Positions 31,748 through 42,071 of a DNA stretch of 64,000 bases are shown piece after piece (position 1 is the stretch's first letter; every line of letters starts with the position of its first letter). The stretch is from the NCBI GenBank assembly GCA_022539475.1, contig VCMS01000306.1:1-64000 (forward strand), written 5' to 3'. Under the pieces are notes generated by a model. The model worked only from the letters and a program-made list of their open reading frames with translations, was not told the DNA's origin and made no database searches. This DNA is from Gracilaria domingensis. Taxonomy: Eukaryota > Rhodophyta > Florideophyceae > Gracilariales > Gracilariaceae. The position numbers and the translations under genes were made by a program.

Positions 31748-32310
31748 TGTAGAGATACACATTATGAAATGTTCCAGATTTGTATCTGGATCTCGTTCGC
31801 TTTGTGGCCCTGGAGGCCAAGGGATTGGTATCCTATTTTGTGGCGGTGCAGCACGTACAGTGCTAGGGATGATACTGAATATCTCTCGAGAGAGATATTC
31901 TGAGATATATTGTATTTGATTTATATCACAGGTGCATATGCGCAGTGATAGAGCTCCTGCAATTAATCTGGCTCGGTGGGGAGATTCGCGGTTTAGCAGG
32001 TTTACGCTATCTCAAGATAGTACTTAAGTAGCTCGTAGTAGTCGGCCAGTGACTTCAACAGAACGAATCGATTATCTATCTTCTACAATAAAGTACATTT
32101 AACTTTACTTCGTCTTGCGACACTACGTGACACAGCCCCTTCGGGGCCGCACGTCCGTCTGCGCATGCAGCCCGTTCGGGGGCCGCCACTATGCCACCCC
32201 GACGCCGTCCGCTCAACCAGCCTCTCTAGAGGCCGCGAGACCGGACATCGTTGGTTCGTGCTCTAGCTCTCTTAAGAGCCAGAAGGCACGCATTGGGACA
32301 GATCTCAACA
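31748..32310. repeat. Solo LTR, copia-like
   Basis: A 563 bp insertion bounded by TGTAGAGAT and ATCTCAACA and flanked by the target duplication GTAAG (31743-31747 and 32311-32315). The left arm of the inverted duplication has the empty site. The ends and size fit a Ty1/copia LTR, though no internal region is present to prove the family. It contains a row of small hairpins near 32136-32285. Confidence 0.8.
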
Positions 32311-32939
32311 GTAAGATATTTTTGAAACATGTGAATCTTATCCGTTTGTAAATCCTTCTTATGGACACAATCCATAATTATGATAAAAACTTCCAGAAAC
32401 TACTTTGGTCACTTGTACACAATAGGCCTGGCAGAGACTGAGAAGTCTAATTCATCTACTGAAATTGAAAACCATTCGCCTCCTTGCTGATTATAAGAAT
32501 CATGTCGCCATATGTGAAGAATTTCATTTTTTATCTGTTGAAAGAATCAAAATTTAATCGGCTCGATCTCAAGTTTTGTCATTCTCTACAATTGATAGAA
32601 AAGAATAGTTTCTCGAAGTTTGTCTATCATGATTATGAATTGTTTCAATAAGAAGTTTTTGCAATTTGACAATTTGACATCATTTACTTGTTTTTCGAAA
32701 GTTTTCGCATTCAGAGTATTGAATGTATTTCCATATTATGAAAAACAAGTGCCTATTTATCATTTATGTTATCCATGATTTTATGAGGAATGAAGTAGTC
32801 CGAAAAACAGCAGTTCGTTGTTTATAGATTTTGTTCGTTGCACCATTTAAATGCGTCGACAGAGCTCTGGTGAATTTTTTATCGGAGTTTACAGAAGTCT
32901 TCGAAGTAACAGAGAACTAGGAACAGAGCTACAAAACCA

Positions 32940-33656
32940 ATGAGCCAAATGATTCATTACGCTATCGTTCTAATGCTATTCAGTGTTGTCAGCTGCACGC
33001 TGACACACATCGAGGCAGCCTCCGAAACTCTGCAGCAGTTCGGGTCAGCAGAGTCAACTCAGAGCTTCCTTCTGGAACTCAATGACGGCGAAGAATTGGC
33101 AGAAACCTCCTTGCACACGGTGTATGAGCACATAATTACCTCTCACCAAATCCATGCGCAAGAAGTTTCAGACAAGAAGATCAACATCACTGTGACGCTT
33201 TTCTTCGATGGTCTACCGGGCGAAGCAAGGTACGCAGTGAAGGCGGTAGTGAAGTCAGAGGATGGCGCGGTGTACACAAACGTGGCCGAACAAATGCACT
33301 CGGTATACGGCATCGCGTACGTCAGTTTCGAGGACAACGAGATGAAGATTTTGTCTGGCGATTATGGGAAGGGACTGGTCGTGAGTGCGGCGAATCACGA
33401 TGAGGAGGAGCCTATCCGACTGCAGGCGATTTCCTACGCACCGGACGGGGTTCAGGTGGAGGCTACAGCGCATGTGGTGAACAACATGAAGAACCGCGTG
33501 CTGAGCTCCAACGACGTGAACGTTTTGGAGGGCGGGCTGGAGGTTGGGGTTCACGCACAGCGGCTTGGAGCTTCGCTCGTGGCGATAGAGTCCAGGAACA
33601 TCGTCGTGGACGGCGAGTTGTTCGAGACAGCGCTGGTGGTGACCGTGGAGGCGTGA
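32940..33656 (+). CDS. Secreted protein, copy B, 238 aa
   Basis: The same product as copy A with two substitutions, one of them (Ser to Leu in VVDGELFETA) near the C-terminus. Signal peptide, Ser/Glu-rich stretch and beta-like body are intact. About 600 bases upstream are also almost identical to copy A, including the ATTTAAAT box, so regulation is probably shared. The 3' flank diverges quickly after the stop. Function is unknown; two nearly identical intact copies suggest either very recent duplication or ongoing gene conversion. Confidence 0.85.
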   Translation: MSQMIHYAIVLMLFSVVSCTLTHIEAASETLQQFGSAESTQSFLLELNDGEELAETSLHTVYEHIITSHQIHAQEVSDKKINITVTLFFDGLPGEARYAVKAVVKSEDGAVYTNVAEQMHSVYGIAYVSFEDNEMKILSGDYGKGLVVSAANHDEEEPIRLQAISYAPDGVQVEATAHVVNNMKNRVLSSNDVNVLEGGLEVGVHAQRLGASLVAIESRNIVVDGELFETALVVTVEA

Positions 33657-33725
33657 ACAGATTGAGTTAAGAGTCTCTGAGAGTTCTCTGCTGGTGTTGA
33701 AGGCTTAAAAAAGCAATATTGATAT

Positions 33726-34367
33726 GGGACGAGGGAGAAGATCTAGAGTAAATATGTAGGTTTTCGATTCATCCTCAAGCGTCGAGACTTGCCTCAGATC
33801 GCCGAAAGCGGAAATGCAGTTCGATGTTTTAGTTATGAAAATGGTCGTAACGTGGTAATAAATTTGTCTTTGTCGTCTGAGAGCAACCATAGCGTTTCTC
33901 GTGACGTGGTCTGCGTCTTTGGAAGTAGCTGTGGCATAGTATGCCTTACGGAGATGCCGACATTCTCTCGAGGAAAATGCACCCAAAAAGACGAACCAGC
34001 AATGAATGGCTTCAATAGAACTCTAGCACAAAAAGTGCAGCTATAAGCAAAAACAAAGAAAAGTACAGCAAAGATATTTTATATACAGCAATGATTATAT
34101 ATGCATGAAATGTACATATGCGCTTTGAGCATTGCCTTTGTGCATGGTAGATACGTCTGCGGACATATGATTTTGTCCATACATAATAAAGTACTATATA
34201 CAGAAACCTAAAGTAGCTCCTACTACAAAGAGGTTGTTGCAATAAAAAAGTATCGTTCTGCAAAAACTGCATCTTCTCACATGTAGACCAACTTCTCCAC
34301 CTCCTTCCTTATTCATTTCTCGAAAATGTAGCCAATTACACCAGAACACGCAGCGGCATCCGTCGAT
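33726..34367. other. Intergenic region
   Basis: Frames of 85-93 aa occur on both strands (33705-33986 minus, 33789-34046 plus) but overlap each other. None is recognisable. No terminal inverted repeat for the downstream transposase was found here. Confidence 0.35.
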
Positions 34368-35612
34368 TTGCTGCATGATCATCTGCTGGAACGAGATTCA
34401 AAACTCTCCTCGTACTTTTCAGAAAAACTCAACGCCGATTCTGACGAAGAAAATGATTCGGAATCACCGATTTATGATTTGTTTTATTTTCAAAATCAGT
34501 CTGACACCATCATGAAAATGACAAACTTTTCCTCTAAAGAATTTGATTTGGTTTATAGCAATGCGTCGAAAATATTTTCGGAGAGTTGGAATCAGGGACG
34601 GGGTCGCAAATATACATTCACAGAGAAGGACGTATTTTTTATGACCCTTACTACTCTGAAGCATGGAGGCAAATGGGATTTTTTAGGACAGATTTTCAAC
34701 ATCAATGGTGGGACATTTGAGAGGTTGATAACGAAATTTATTTCAGCCGTTTCCTTGCAGTTATATAATCGTTACGTGGATATAATCGATGGACGATGGC
34801 CTATGAAAAAAAATTTGCAGCACAATTTAGGGTTTACTAATTATGTGCATTGCCGATACGCTACAGACGTCATTTTCCAGCAGTCGTATCGTCCGCCTGG
34901 TAGTTTGGCTGAAGATAAAAAATATTTTAGTGGAAAGCACAAACTGTATGGTCTTAAGAGTGAATTGTCAGTTCTTTCGAATGGATTTGCCATTAATGTT
35001 TCTGATCATGCACCTGGTTCTACATCTGATCTGAATATTTTTTATTCCAATATTCAAACACATAAGGTGGCATTAGAAAAGCATGCTGAAGAGAGCAGTA
35101 ATTTTATTATTGATGTTGGGAATATGCAAGATAAATACCCAAATCAATGGGGTATTATAATTGATAAAGGCTATCAAGGAGCTGCGGAACATTTCCGAGC
35201 TGTAATTCCGAAGAAAAAACCTATAAGAGGATATTTGTCGCAAGAACAGCTACGAACGAATTGGAAAATTAGTTTTGATCGAGTGATAGTCGAGAATTTT
35301 TTCAGACGCCTGACGCAGTTGTGGAATGTAATTGGTTCCAAGTACAGATGGGGCGAGAAGTTTTATGATGACATTTTTTCTTTCTACGTTTCGATGAAAA
35401 ATGCGCATATCGCATAGCATCCGTTAAGAGCTACAGATGGAGAATTTTATAATCGAGTCAAAAATCGTCTGAATGCAATTGACGAAGATATGGCTAGGAA
35501 ACGTAAATTAACGCAGCAGAAGTATCGTGAGAAACGCAGGCGCCGAATGGAGGCTCCATACAACCGTATTGAGTCGGATGAAGATACCATTCATCCAGCT
35601 GAAAACATTTGA
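34368..35612 (+). pseudogene. DDE transposase (DDE_Tnp_4 / Harbinger-like) with one in-frame stop
   Basis: 349 codons run open to a TAG at 35415-35417. The same frame then continues for 64 residues to TGA at 35610, starting HPLRATDGEFYNRVKNRLNAI and ending after the basic QKYREKRRRRM block. That tail is conserved in transposases of this family, so the TAG is premature. Candidate catalytic residues are D167 (ATDVIFQQ), D266 (IIDKGYQG) and E309 (RVIVENFFRRL). The blocks YFSGKHKLYGLK and GSTSDLNIF are also typical. The N-terminal 80 residues are acidic and variable. A truncated product would keep the DDE triad but lose the basic tail. Terminal inverted repeats were not found, so element borders are unknown. 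Confidence 0.8.
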
Positions 35613-36575
35613 TATGCTCTAAATATAAGTCTTTGTGCAAGAACTGCATCTTTTACAATTAAATTTAAATCTCTGCTTGCGTTCTTTATTACTATTGAAT
35701 ATTTTTTTTATTACTCTAACTCGTTTTTCGACATATGAGAAGCTTTAAATTATAATCACGCTCCTTCAGCATGAACTTAGTATTTCAGAGAAAGATCTAT
35801 TAAGCGACGACGCCAGCGTGGCATGCTGTAACGCGGCACGCGTCGACGAAACGCGCCCTTCACGCGTACGTTCTGACGTCATCCAATAGGCATCAGCGAT
35901 GCTGCGCGCAGCTGCCACTAGCGTTGTGCCGCACGTTTTGCACGACTCGTCTGGCAGCTGTCTTCGCGCCACCTTGTTCTTCCTGCGCGGCACGCCACTG
36001 CCAAGTTGTTGCAACGTAGAGCTAAACCCTTCCATAAAACAAGCACAGCGTCGCTGCTAACGCTGCTTTCGATACAGAATACACAAAAACCAACCATGGC
36101 GCGGCTAAATCAAGCAACACAAGTGGGAAGAAGGAAAACCAGTTTCTACCGAAATATCTGATAGCGGGGCTTGCTACGTCCAGTTGATCGTTTTTGTACG
36201 TATCTCTACATCTTCCGCCCATACTCGCGCTTTCTTGATCATCGTGCTTATCGAAAAACATACGTCTTGAATTTCGCTAGGCATAACTGTCCTAGAGATG
36301 AATATAAGACCTACACGTAGATGGTGCCCGAATGCGGCCCACATTCCTCCAAAAGCCATAGCCTGTCACGTAGAGACGGGCAGACAGCAGAAATTTCCAC
36401 AATCAAAACTTTGTCCCTCGTACAAGCCTGCTTTTTTCCAAGCTTCCGCTGTTTTCCCTGACCGGCTATCGTATAACTGTTTTCCGTCATCAAACCTCTT
36501 TGTCCAACCACACGTCTTCTCTCCCGCATAACTCCGGTCTCCAAACATTTTCTTCTCCTATTCAGATCACGCTTC
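35613..36575. other. Intergenic region with a GC-rich island
   Basis: 35613-35770 is AT-rich. 35780-36010 is a GC-rich island holding TGACGTCA (35874-35881) next to CCAAT (35883-35887), a promoter-like pair. A 89 aa minus-strand frame covers the island but resembles nothing. 36020-36575 precedes the CCCH gene and should contain its promoter and 5' UTR. Confidence 0.4.
35874..35887 (+). promoter_or_regulatory. TGACGTCA next to CCAAT
   Basis: A bZIP-type palindrome followed one base later by a CCAAT box. The combination is common in eukaryotic promoters. It lies about 690 bases before the CCCH gene and could equally serve a minus-strand transcript. Confidence 0.35.
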
Positions 36576-37127
36576 ATGCCTCAGCTTACAATGCATGCCA
36601 CCAAGGACTCACGATTCCTCTCCGTCTCAAAGCACGACATCCGGCCTTTCCAAACTTCCCCGCTTTCAACACCGACAAAACCCTCACCCCAAGCCCGGTT
36701 CCTTTCCCGGAATACGCTTTACAAAACCGAACTTTGTCGCCAGTATGTCGATAATCAACCCTGTAAGTACGGTGCCAAATGTCAGTTTGCCCATGGCAAA
36801 CACGAACTACGTCCTGTTCAGCTGCACCCTCAGTTCAAGACCAAAATATGTCGCAACTACGAAAAGAACGGCAAATGCCCGTATGGCGTACATTGCAACT
36901 TCTTACACGGCTTCAATGACCCATTGAAAAACATCGCCATGTACGAGTCCGTGCGTAAGATCAGCGATGATCGTGATGGAAGTTGGCGAGATTTACATGG
37001 CGGTTTCGACTTCACAGATTGTGACTCTAATTGTTCCAGTGAAACTGCAGTTGATACAATATCTTCTTCTCCTCTGCCTCAGTTTTTGTGGATTTCTCCG
37101 TTCTCAAAGCCGCAAAAGAGCAGATAA
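36576..37127 (+). CDS. Tandem CCCH zinc-finger protein, TIS11/tristetraprolin type
   Basis: 183 aa. Two zinc fingers of the C-x8-C-x5-C-x3-H class: C54, C63, C69, H73 and C92, C101, C107, H111. The spacing between fingers is 18 residues, as in tristetraprolin. The lead-in sequences YKTELC and FKTKIC match the (R/K)YKTELC rule of that family. Such proteins bind AU-rich elements in mRNA 3' ends and recruit deadenylases, so a role in mRNA decay is likely. The N-terminus is Ser/Thr/Pro-rich and the C-terminus short and Ser-rich. The start Met is the first in frame; an upstream non-coding exon cannot be ruled out. Confidence 0.88.
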   Translation: MPQLTMHATKDSRFLSVSKHDIRPFQTSPLSTPTKPSPQARFLSRNTLYKTELCRQYVDNQPCKYGAKCQFAHGKHELRPVQLHPQFKTKICRNYEKNGKCPYGVHCNFLHGFNDPLKNIAMYESVRKISDDRDGSWRDLHGGFDFTDCDSNCSSETAVDTISSSPLPQFLWISPFSKPQKSR

Positions 37128-37895
37128 GTCCCCTACGGAGTGAGTTCCGAACCTCTGATCCGAAACACCATTCCGCTCTTTTGTGAAACTATCTTCACCC
37201 TCATGGAACGCCTCTTCTTCCCCATGTCACAAACAAATCTGACGAAGCGCACCAAAATCACTCCTGGATCCAGCAAGCCGTGGAGTTTCCAAAAGCCATG
37301 AGGACTACAGCGTGTCTTGCTTAGCAGTCAGGAGTGTTCCGATTTGTCTTCGAATGTAATATCGAAACATGTTCAAACTGTCGCCCACATCTCTGTGAGC
37401 CGCTGCTTTCAAGACAAGTTCAGCACTCAACCGTTTTTCGTTCTTGGGCTCTTTGAATAAAAGAAAGCACCATGCGAGGTATGTAGTCCAAATCAGGCAA
37501 GTTTGTCACACCTTCTTGATCTCTCATAGTTTCGCTCGCTCAGCATATGTGCCGTATGTGCTATTGCTTATGTTCTAAAGGAACACGAAATGTGAATGCA
37601 AGTACGATTTCAATTGCGTGGGCATCTGTCCTTCTTCTGAGGGCCCGATCGAAAATAAGCGGTAGGGCAGCCCAGGCATCTTGAAGTCTTGTAGGCGTCC
37701 CGGCAAATGAATATACCACTTGATACCGGGTTCTCATTGATCAATCAATTGATTGGGACTGGTGCCTGTAGCAGGCAGCTGCTCTCACTGTCGACCTGGT
37801 ATGCAACGCCGAAAGTTTATGAGCTTTTCCAACTAATAGTGACTTGTCATCGGCACCATTCATTCTATGAGAATAGGAAGTCCTAACGTGAGTTT
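37128..37895. other. 3' flank of the CCCH gene, no gene seen
   Basis: About 770 bases with only short frames. Part must be the 3' UTR of the zinc-finger gene. Nothing else was recognised before the MITE. Confidence 0.35.
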
Positions 37896-37901
37896 TATTG
37901 A

Positions 37902-38421
37902 CCAGGCCCGTATTTGTGACTAGATTTTTGAGCAAGTCCAAAAGTCAAAGTCACTCAAAAAAATCCGTAGTCAGTCAGATTTAGTCACAATTTTCTTGGT
38001 TCTTTCTCTAAGCGCGTTTGCTTAGAAATTAAATTGCGCTGCTCTTAGTCGGAGATATACAAGTATATATGTCAATTTGCTTAGGATCTAACAAGGTATA
38101 TTCGTTCTAAAGAATGTTACTATCGAACTTCAAGTTTTAGAAAAGTTTTTAAAAATGAACAAGACATTGAAAAAAACAGCAAAATTAATCAAACAAAGGG
38201 ATATCTTAACAAATTGATAACTATATTTACTATTTATAGTCAAAAATAAACGTAAGACTTAATGTGAGAACCATTTAGGCTCCTATACATTACACACGTG
38301 TAGGAAAACTAGTGGTTATGAATGTGAAACGTATGTTAGTGGCCACGTGTACTGTAAATGACTAAGTGTGACTAGAATTTTATTGCATTTGCTAGTCAGT
38401 CAGTCACAAATACGGGCCTGG
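37902..38421. repeat. MITE, 520 bp, 20-base terminal inverted repeats
   Basis: Both ends read CCAGGCCCGTATTTGTGACT inward, a perfect 20-base match. The flanks carry TATTGA on both sides (37896-37901 and 38422-38427), a 6-base target duplication. The interior is AT-rich and non-coding. Degenerate relatives lie at 25261-25700 and near 30880-31190. The autonomous partner is not in this window; the terminal sequence does not identify the superfamily for me. Confidence 0.8.
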
Positions 38422-38805
38422 TATTGACGACCAAAGAGTCAAAGAGTGTGATCGATATATTTTTGTCCTTTCTTCTACAACATTCAGAGTTCGCGTGGCA
38501 AAGCAACTGTGCAGAGCTGCGTCCAATGCCAAGAGGCACATCCATAAGATTCTAACATCCTCAGCGCACCAGTCTCAGTATTAACATAAAATGGCCTCTC
38601 AATGAAAGAAGCGATAAACGCTGGCTAAATGGTGTACGTAGCTTCTAGTTTAACGCAGTCAGTCTCCAGAGTTGCTGCTCAGTCGCTGTTATTTGAATAT
38701 CAGGGATGACCATGACGCGTACAGTTTCCCTGAGGCTTTGCTTCCAGCCATGTCACCGTTCCCAAACGTAGCACAAACTGCTTATTAGTTTGTACAGTCT
38801 GTCTG

Positions 38806-39402
38806 TTACCGACCACAATGTAAACAACACTGCCAACCGCCTACAGGCTCCCTCGATCTTAGTTCTGCCCGACGCGTAAGATGGTCCTGTACCATCTGAA
38901 GTGCCCATCTTCTGTAATCCCGTCTGAATACGGCTCGTTGCGACATGCCCACAACAATGGTCACCATAACTGTATTTTCGAGGACACAGACTGCAACCCC
39001 TCCTCTCATTTCATAGTCGGAGAGCGTTGGAAGCCCTCTCATTCTATATCCGTTTTCTATTGCCTCGGACAAACCCATCTTCATCGCGTTGTCCTTTATC
39101 CCATCCGGATCTTCACCTCTTATCATGAAAGAAGTAGCAAAACAATCTTCCTCATTCGTTTCAAGCATGAACTTTCCCTCTCGGAATTGGTGTGCTGATA
39201 TTTCTAGCGCCTTTCCGTTCATGAATGAAGACCACAGGATAGATTCCAACTGCCTTTCATTTCGGAAGGCATTAAGCTGATCGAAAGATGCTTTATCGAG
39301 ATTTAGACTTCTTTCGAAAGCTGTCATATCCCTGAAACGAAATGGAAACTGATCTTCGACACAGTTTTCCTCGAAGCAGTAACTGTTAGCCATTGAACTC
39401 AT
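38806..39402 (-). CDS. Unknown protein, 198 aa
   Basis: An uninterrupted frame with balanced composition. The N-terminal half is charged and helical; a hydrophobic stretch near 137-152 (VAVCVLENTVMVTIVVGM) is more like a buried strand pair than a membrane span. The C-terminal part is Arg-rich and ends CCLHCGR, a Cys/His cluster that might bind metal. No family was recognised. 38428-38805 downstream holds no gene. Confidence 0.5.
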   Translation of the reverse strand: MSSMANSYCFEENCVEDQFPFRFRDMTAFERSLNLDKASFDQLNAFRNERQLESILWSSFMNGKALEISAHQFREGKFMLETNEEDCFATSFMIRGEDPDGIKDNAMKMGLSEAIENGYRMRGLPTLSDYEMRGGVAVCVLENTVMVTIVVGMSQRAVFRRDYRRWALQMVQDHLTRRAELRSREPVGGWQCCLHCGR

Positions 39403-40061
39403 TTTGTTAAATCAAAGTCTTAAGAGGTCAGAAAATGAAAATTTGAGAGCGTATCGTATAGTGCGGCATAATTTTATCAGCGCCTGACGAAGAGGTGCTT
39501 TTGACAGGCGTTCTGCGACATTTCTATGTGTAGAACGTGTGTTTTGTGGAAATTTCAATGAATATATGAGAAAAGTACGGGAGCGTTTAATATTTGAACG
39601 TGTCTTTTTATCCCCTCAAAACATGGTTGATTATATGAATAGAAAACTTCAAACTTCTCCGTATATATTGAGGGATGCACCGAAAATTCAATTAAGACAT
39701 AGAGGTATAGACATAGATAAATTCGAACGACTTCGTCGGGGCTCCCTAGACGATTAAATCAATTATAATTATATTTATTGAGTGGCAATGTGTCGTGGAA
39801 CGTTCCATCGTGGTTTATTGAGATGAAAGGCCTTAATGTTATGAAACACGTGTATGTTCTTGTTTTGTGACAACGGAGATTGTCACTGCGATGAGAAGGA
39901 AGTGAGTACCCTTGGTAGGTATGGACCTATTTTGCACCTGCTCACGAAGATTGTATTGTTGGGTGTGCCTTACTTAGAGTTTACACGTGTATGTTCGGGT
40001 TCGGGTAACACCTAGAACTATCTTCTAGGAATAACGTGCACACGCCGAGAGGAGGAACTCG
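39403..40061. other. Intergenic region
   Basis: A 72 aa plus-strand frame (39539-39757, rich in Arg and Lys) could be the remains of a transposon protein, but it is too short to assign. 39780-40060 is non-coding, and no LTR ends were proven. Confidence 0.3.
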
Positions 40062-40151
40062 TTGTACAAGATTAACACGTGGACCATACACATGTACGTG
40101 CAGACGGAGACGAGAACTGTTCGAGCGTCATCGTCCAGCCGGACACCCGTG

Positions 40152-40460
40152 ATGCAGACACCGCGCGCCGCTCTTGTGGTCACGACGTTGGCATTCGTGC
40201 TCGCCGCCGGCTGCCACGGCTCTCCGGCGCCGTACTCGTTGTTGCTGCCCGGGCTCGGGGGCGGCGGCTGTGCCGTACTCAATTGCTTCCCGTTCTGCGT
40301 GGAGACGGCGGAGGGAGCGCGCTGCAGCGCTGGTGTGCCGTGTGACGACGACGAACTCGAATGTGAGGGCGGCTTTGGGTGTAGAAAGCAGTCTTCGGGC
40401 GGCTCTCCTGTCTGCGTGCCGGTGCTTGTGTTGCCGCCGGATTTGGTGTTGCCGCTGTAG
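40152..40460 (+). CDS. Small cysteine-rich secreted protein
   Basis: From Met at 40152 the frame gives 102 aa: a signal peptide (MQTPRAALVVTTLAFVLAAG, cleavage near 20-24) followed by a compact Cys-rich domain with about nine Cys (GCAVLNCFPFC, ARCSAGVPC, LECEGGFGC, PVCVPV). The frame is open 30 codons further upstream to 40062, but the internal Met makes the better leader. The Cys spacing suggests a disulfide-knotted extracellular peptide. No family was recognised. The region is GC-rich with open frames on the other strand too, so some doubt remains; the leader plus Cys pattern is the argument for this strand. Confidence 0.6.
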   Translation: MQTPRAALVVTTLAFVLAAGCHGSPAPYSLLLPGLGGGGCAVLNCFPFCVETAEGARCSAGVPCDDDELECEGGFGCRKQSSGGSPVCVPVLVLPPDLVLPL

Positions 40461-40801
40461 CGATCGATCCAAGGCCGTTCGAACGGCGGCGCCTGGGCAA
40501 GCTGGGTGGTTTCTTCGGGCAATTTTTGTGATGGAAAGGAATTGCAGTAATTGCTCCGTGTAAGCACCTGAGGAGCGTTTCACTGTCATGGTAAACTTTT
40601 TCCCACATTAAAAAAATATGAAAGTTTTTGTGCTTTTTCGGGCAAAAAGTTGTTCATGAAACCTGTCGACGCCGTTCGTCACGTTAATGGGGTCACGACC
40701 TCACAGCTTTTTACGTCTACGTATGTAATATCGACAATACGTGTCGCTAAGCCCGAAGTAACGGGTAAAGCCAAGTACATAGTAACGCACTGTGCCCAAA
40801 T

Positions 40802-41209
40802 GTGGATAATTCTCACTTTTTATTAAGTTTAATGCACGGTTCAGCTCACAAGGCTCAGAAAAATGTGCTCCTTGCCTTGGACAAAAGCGAAGATGGTAGT
40901 CAAGCCTCGTTTACAAAACTGGAAGTCATGCTTCAATGGTTTTCAACAGAGGCAAAGCAGAAGAACCTTCTGAAACAGGCACAGCATCGAACTTGTGCCA
41001 TGATGTGCTTTAAAATATCTCTAGCACACGTGACAGAAGCCTATAAAAACTACTCGTTTACACTCTATCATCTAATTACGAGCCTCCCTGGTGCACTGAA
41101 AAATGCAGGAAATGCTTATTTTAGCTTCAAAATTTCTGTCTCCTCGTCATCTATTATAAAAAATTTCGGACCGGACCGATCATATCTTAATTGTGAGCGT
41201 CCACCATGA
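40802..41209 (+). CDS. Unknown 135 aa ORF
   Basis: An isolated frame in AT-rich surroundings. The first 100 residues look protein-like and helical (KNVLLALDKSEDGSQASF, FTLYHLITSLPGALKN); the tail is Ser-rich. It may be an exon, a decayed transposon protein or chance. The region 41210-41760 after it is AT-rich with nothing recognised. Confidence 0.3.
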   Translation: MDNSHFLLSLMHGSAHKAQKNVLLALDKSEDGSQASFTKLEVMLQWFSTEAKQKNLLKQAQHRTCAMMCFKISLAHVTEAYKNYSFTLYHLITSLPGALKNAGNAYFSFKISVSSSSIIKNFGPDRSYLNCERPP

Positions 41210-41761
41210 AAAACAAAAAAATTAACTGAATGCAATTTGAAGCATAGTTTTTCTACCTAATACTTTTCTGGGTTAGGCTATTATAAATTTGACAATATGG
41301 TGTTCGTTTATATTTCGGAATAGCTTTTAAAGCAAGTAAACTTGAGAGTCTAAATATTTGGAATTTTGTCATATTTACCAACAATTATCTGCAAAACAAC
41401 TTCTCATGTAAAAATCGAAATGCTAATAGATGTTTCTGTTTAGTGCAGCATGTTGGAACTCACTTAACCAAAAAAAAGCGTCTCTATTTGTTTTGGACTT
41501 GATTCGGAAAATCATTTCTCAAAATGTAAAGTAAAGTAATTTAAAACAATGTAAACAACAGCGTAGGTACTTAGTGGCTATCATTATATATGAGGAACTC
41601 GTACTTTGATATATAATTGGAATACTTCACATTGCATTTAACAAACTTTAAAATCCTTGCTATCATTACTTTTGCAAGACTCGTCTACGTTTCGCTCAGT
41701 AAATTCGACGTAGATAAGACATGTTACGTTATCAATCCATGCTAAATTTTCTTGCATAACT

Positions 41762-41980
41762 ATGTGGGTCTCAACGCAAAAAAGCAAAGAAAGTCGTGTT
41801 ATGGACTTAATCTTATGCTTAGAGTGCTATCGTAAAAACAACAAAGTGTTCCGAAATCCAACAGCTTTAGGATGGTCTGAAAAAGATCCTCGTCATCTTC
41901 AAGAAACGTTTTGTATAAAAGTTTCAACTTATGTAAAAGCTCAGGCCACCAAACGCTTACTTCCAAGTATTCTCCGTTAA
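41762..41980 (+). CDS. Unknown 72 aa ORF fragment
   Basis: A short frame containing ALGWSEKDPRHLQETFCIK. It is protein-like but has no recognised family. The Lys-rich, AT-rich context fits a fragment of a transposon gene. Confidence 0.2.
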   Translation: MWVSTQKSKESRVMDLILCLECYRKNNKVFRNPTALGWSEKDPRHLQETFCIKVSTYVKAQATKRLLPSILR

Positions 41981-42071
41981 ACGTGACGAACACTGCAAAC
42001 TCTCCTTTGCCCACTCCGGATGGAAGAATACCAGCAATAGTTTACTGGCGTTTTAGAGTTTGAGGATGATT

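Larger units (their letters stand above)
31100..33725. repeat. Right arm of the large inverted duplication
   Basis: Inverted counterpart of 23300-25330, carrying a shortened relative (minus) and gene copy B (plus) head to head. It is longer than the left arm because a solo LTR has inserted at 31748-32310. Left-arm sequence continues without a gap across the insertion site. Confidence 0.85.

Noticed and set aside
39780-40060. A possible solo LTR starting TGTGTCGTGG
   Set aside because: No matching CA end with a target duplication was found.
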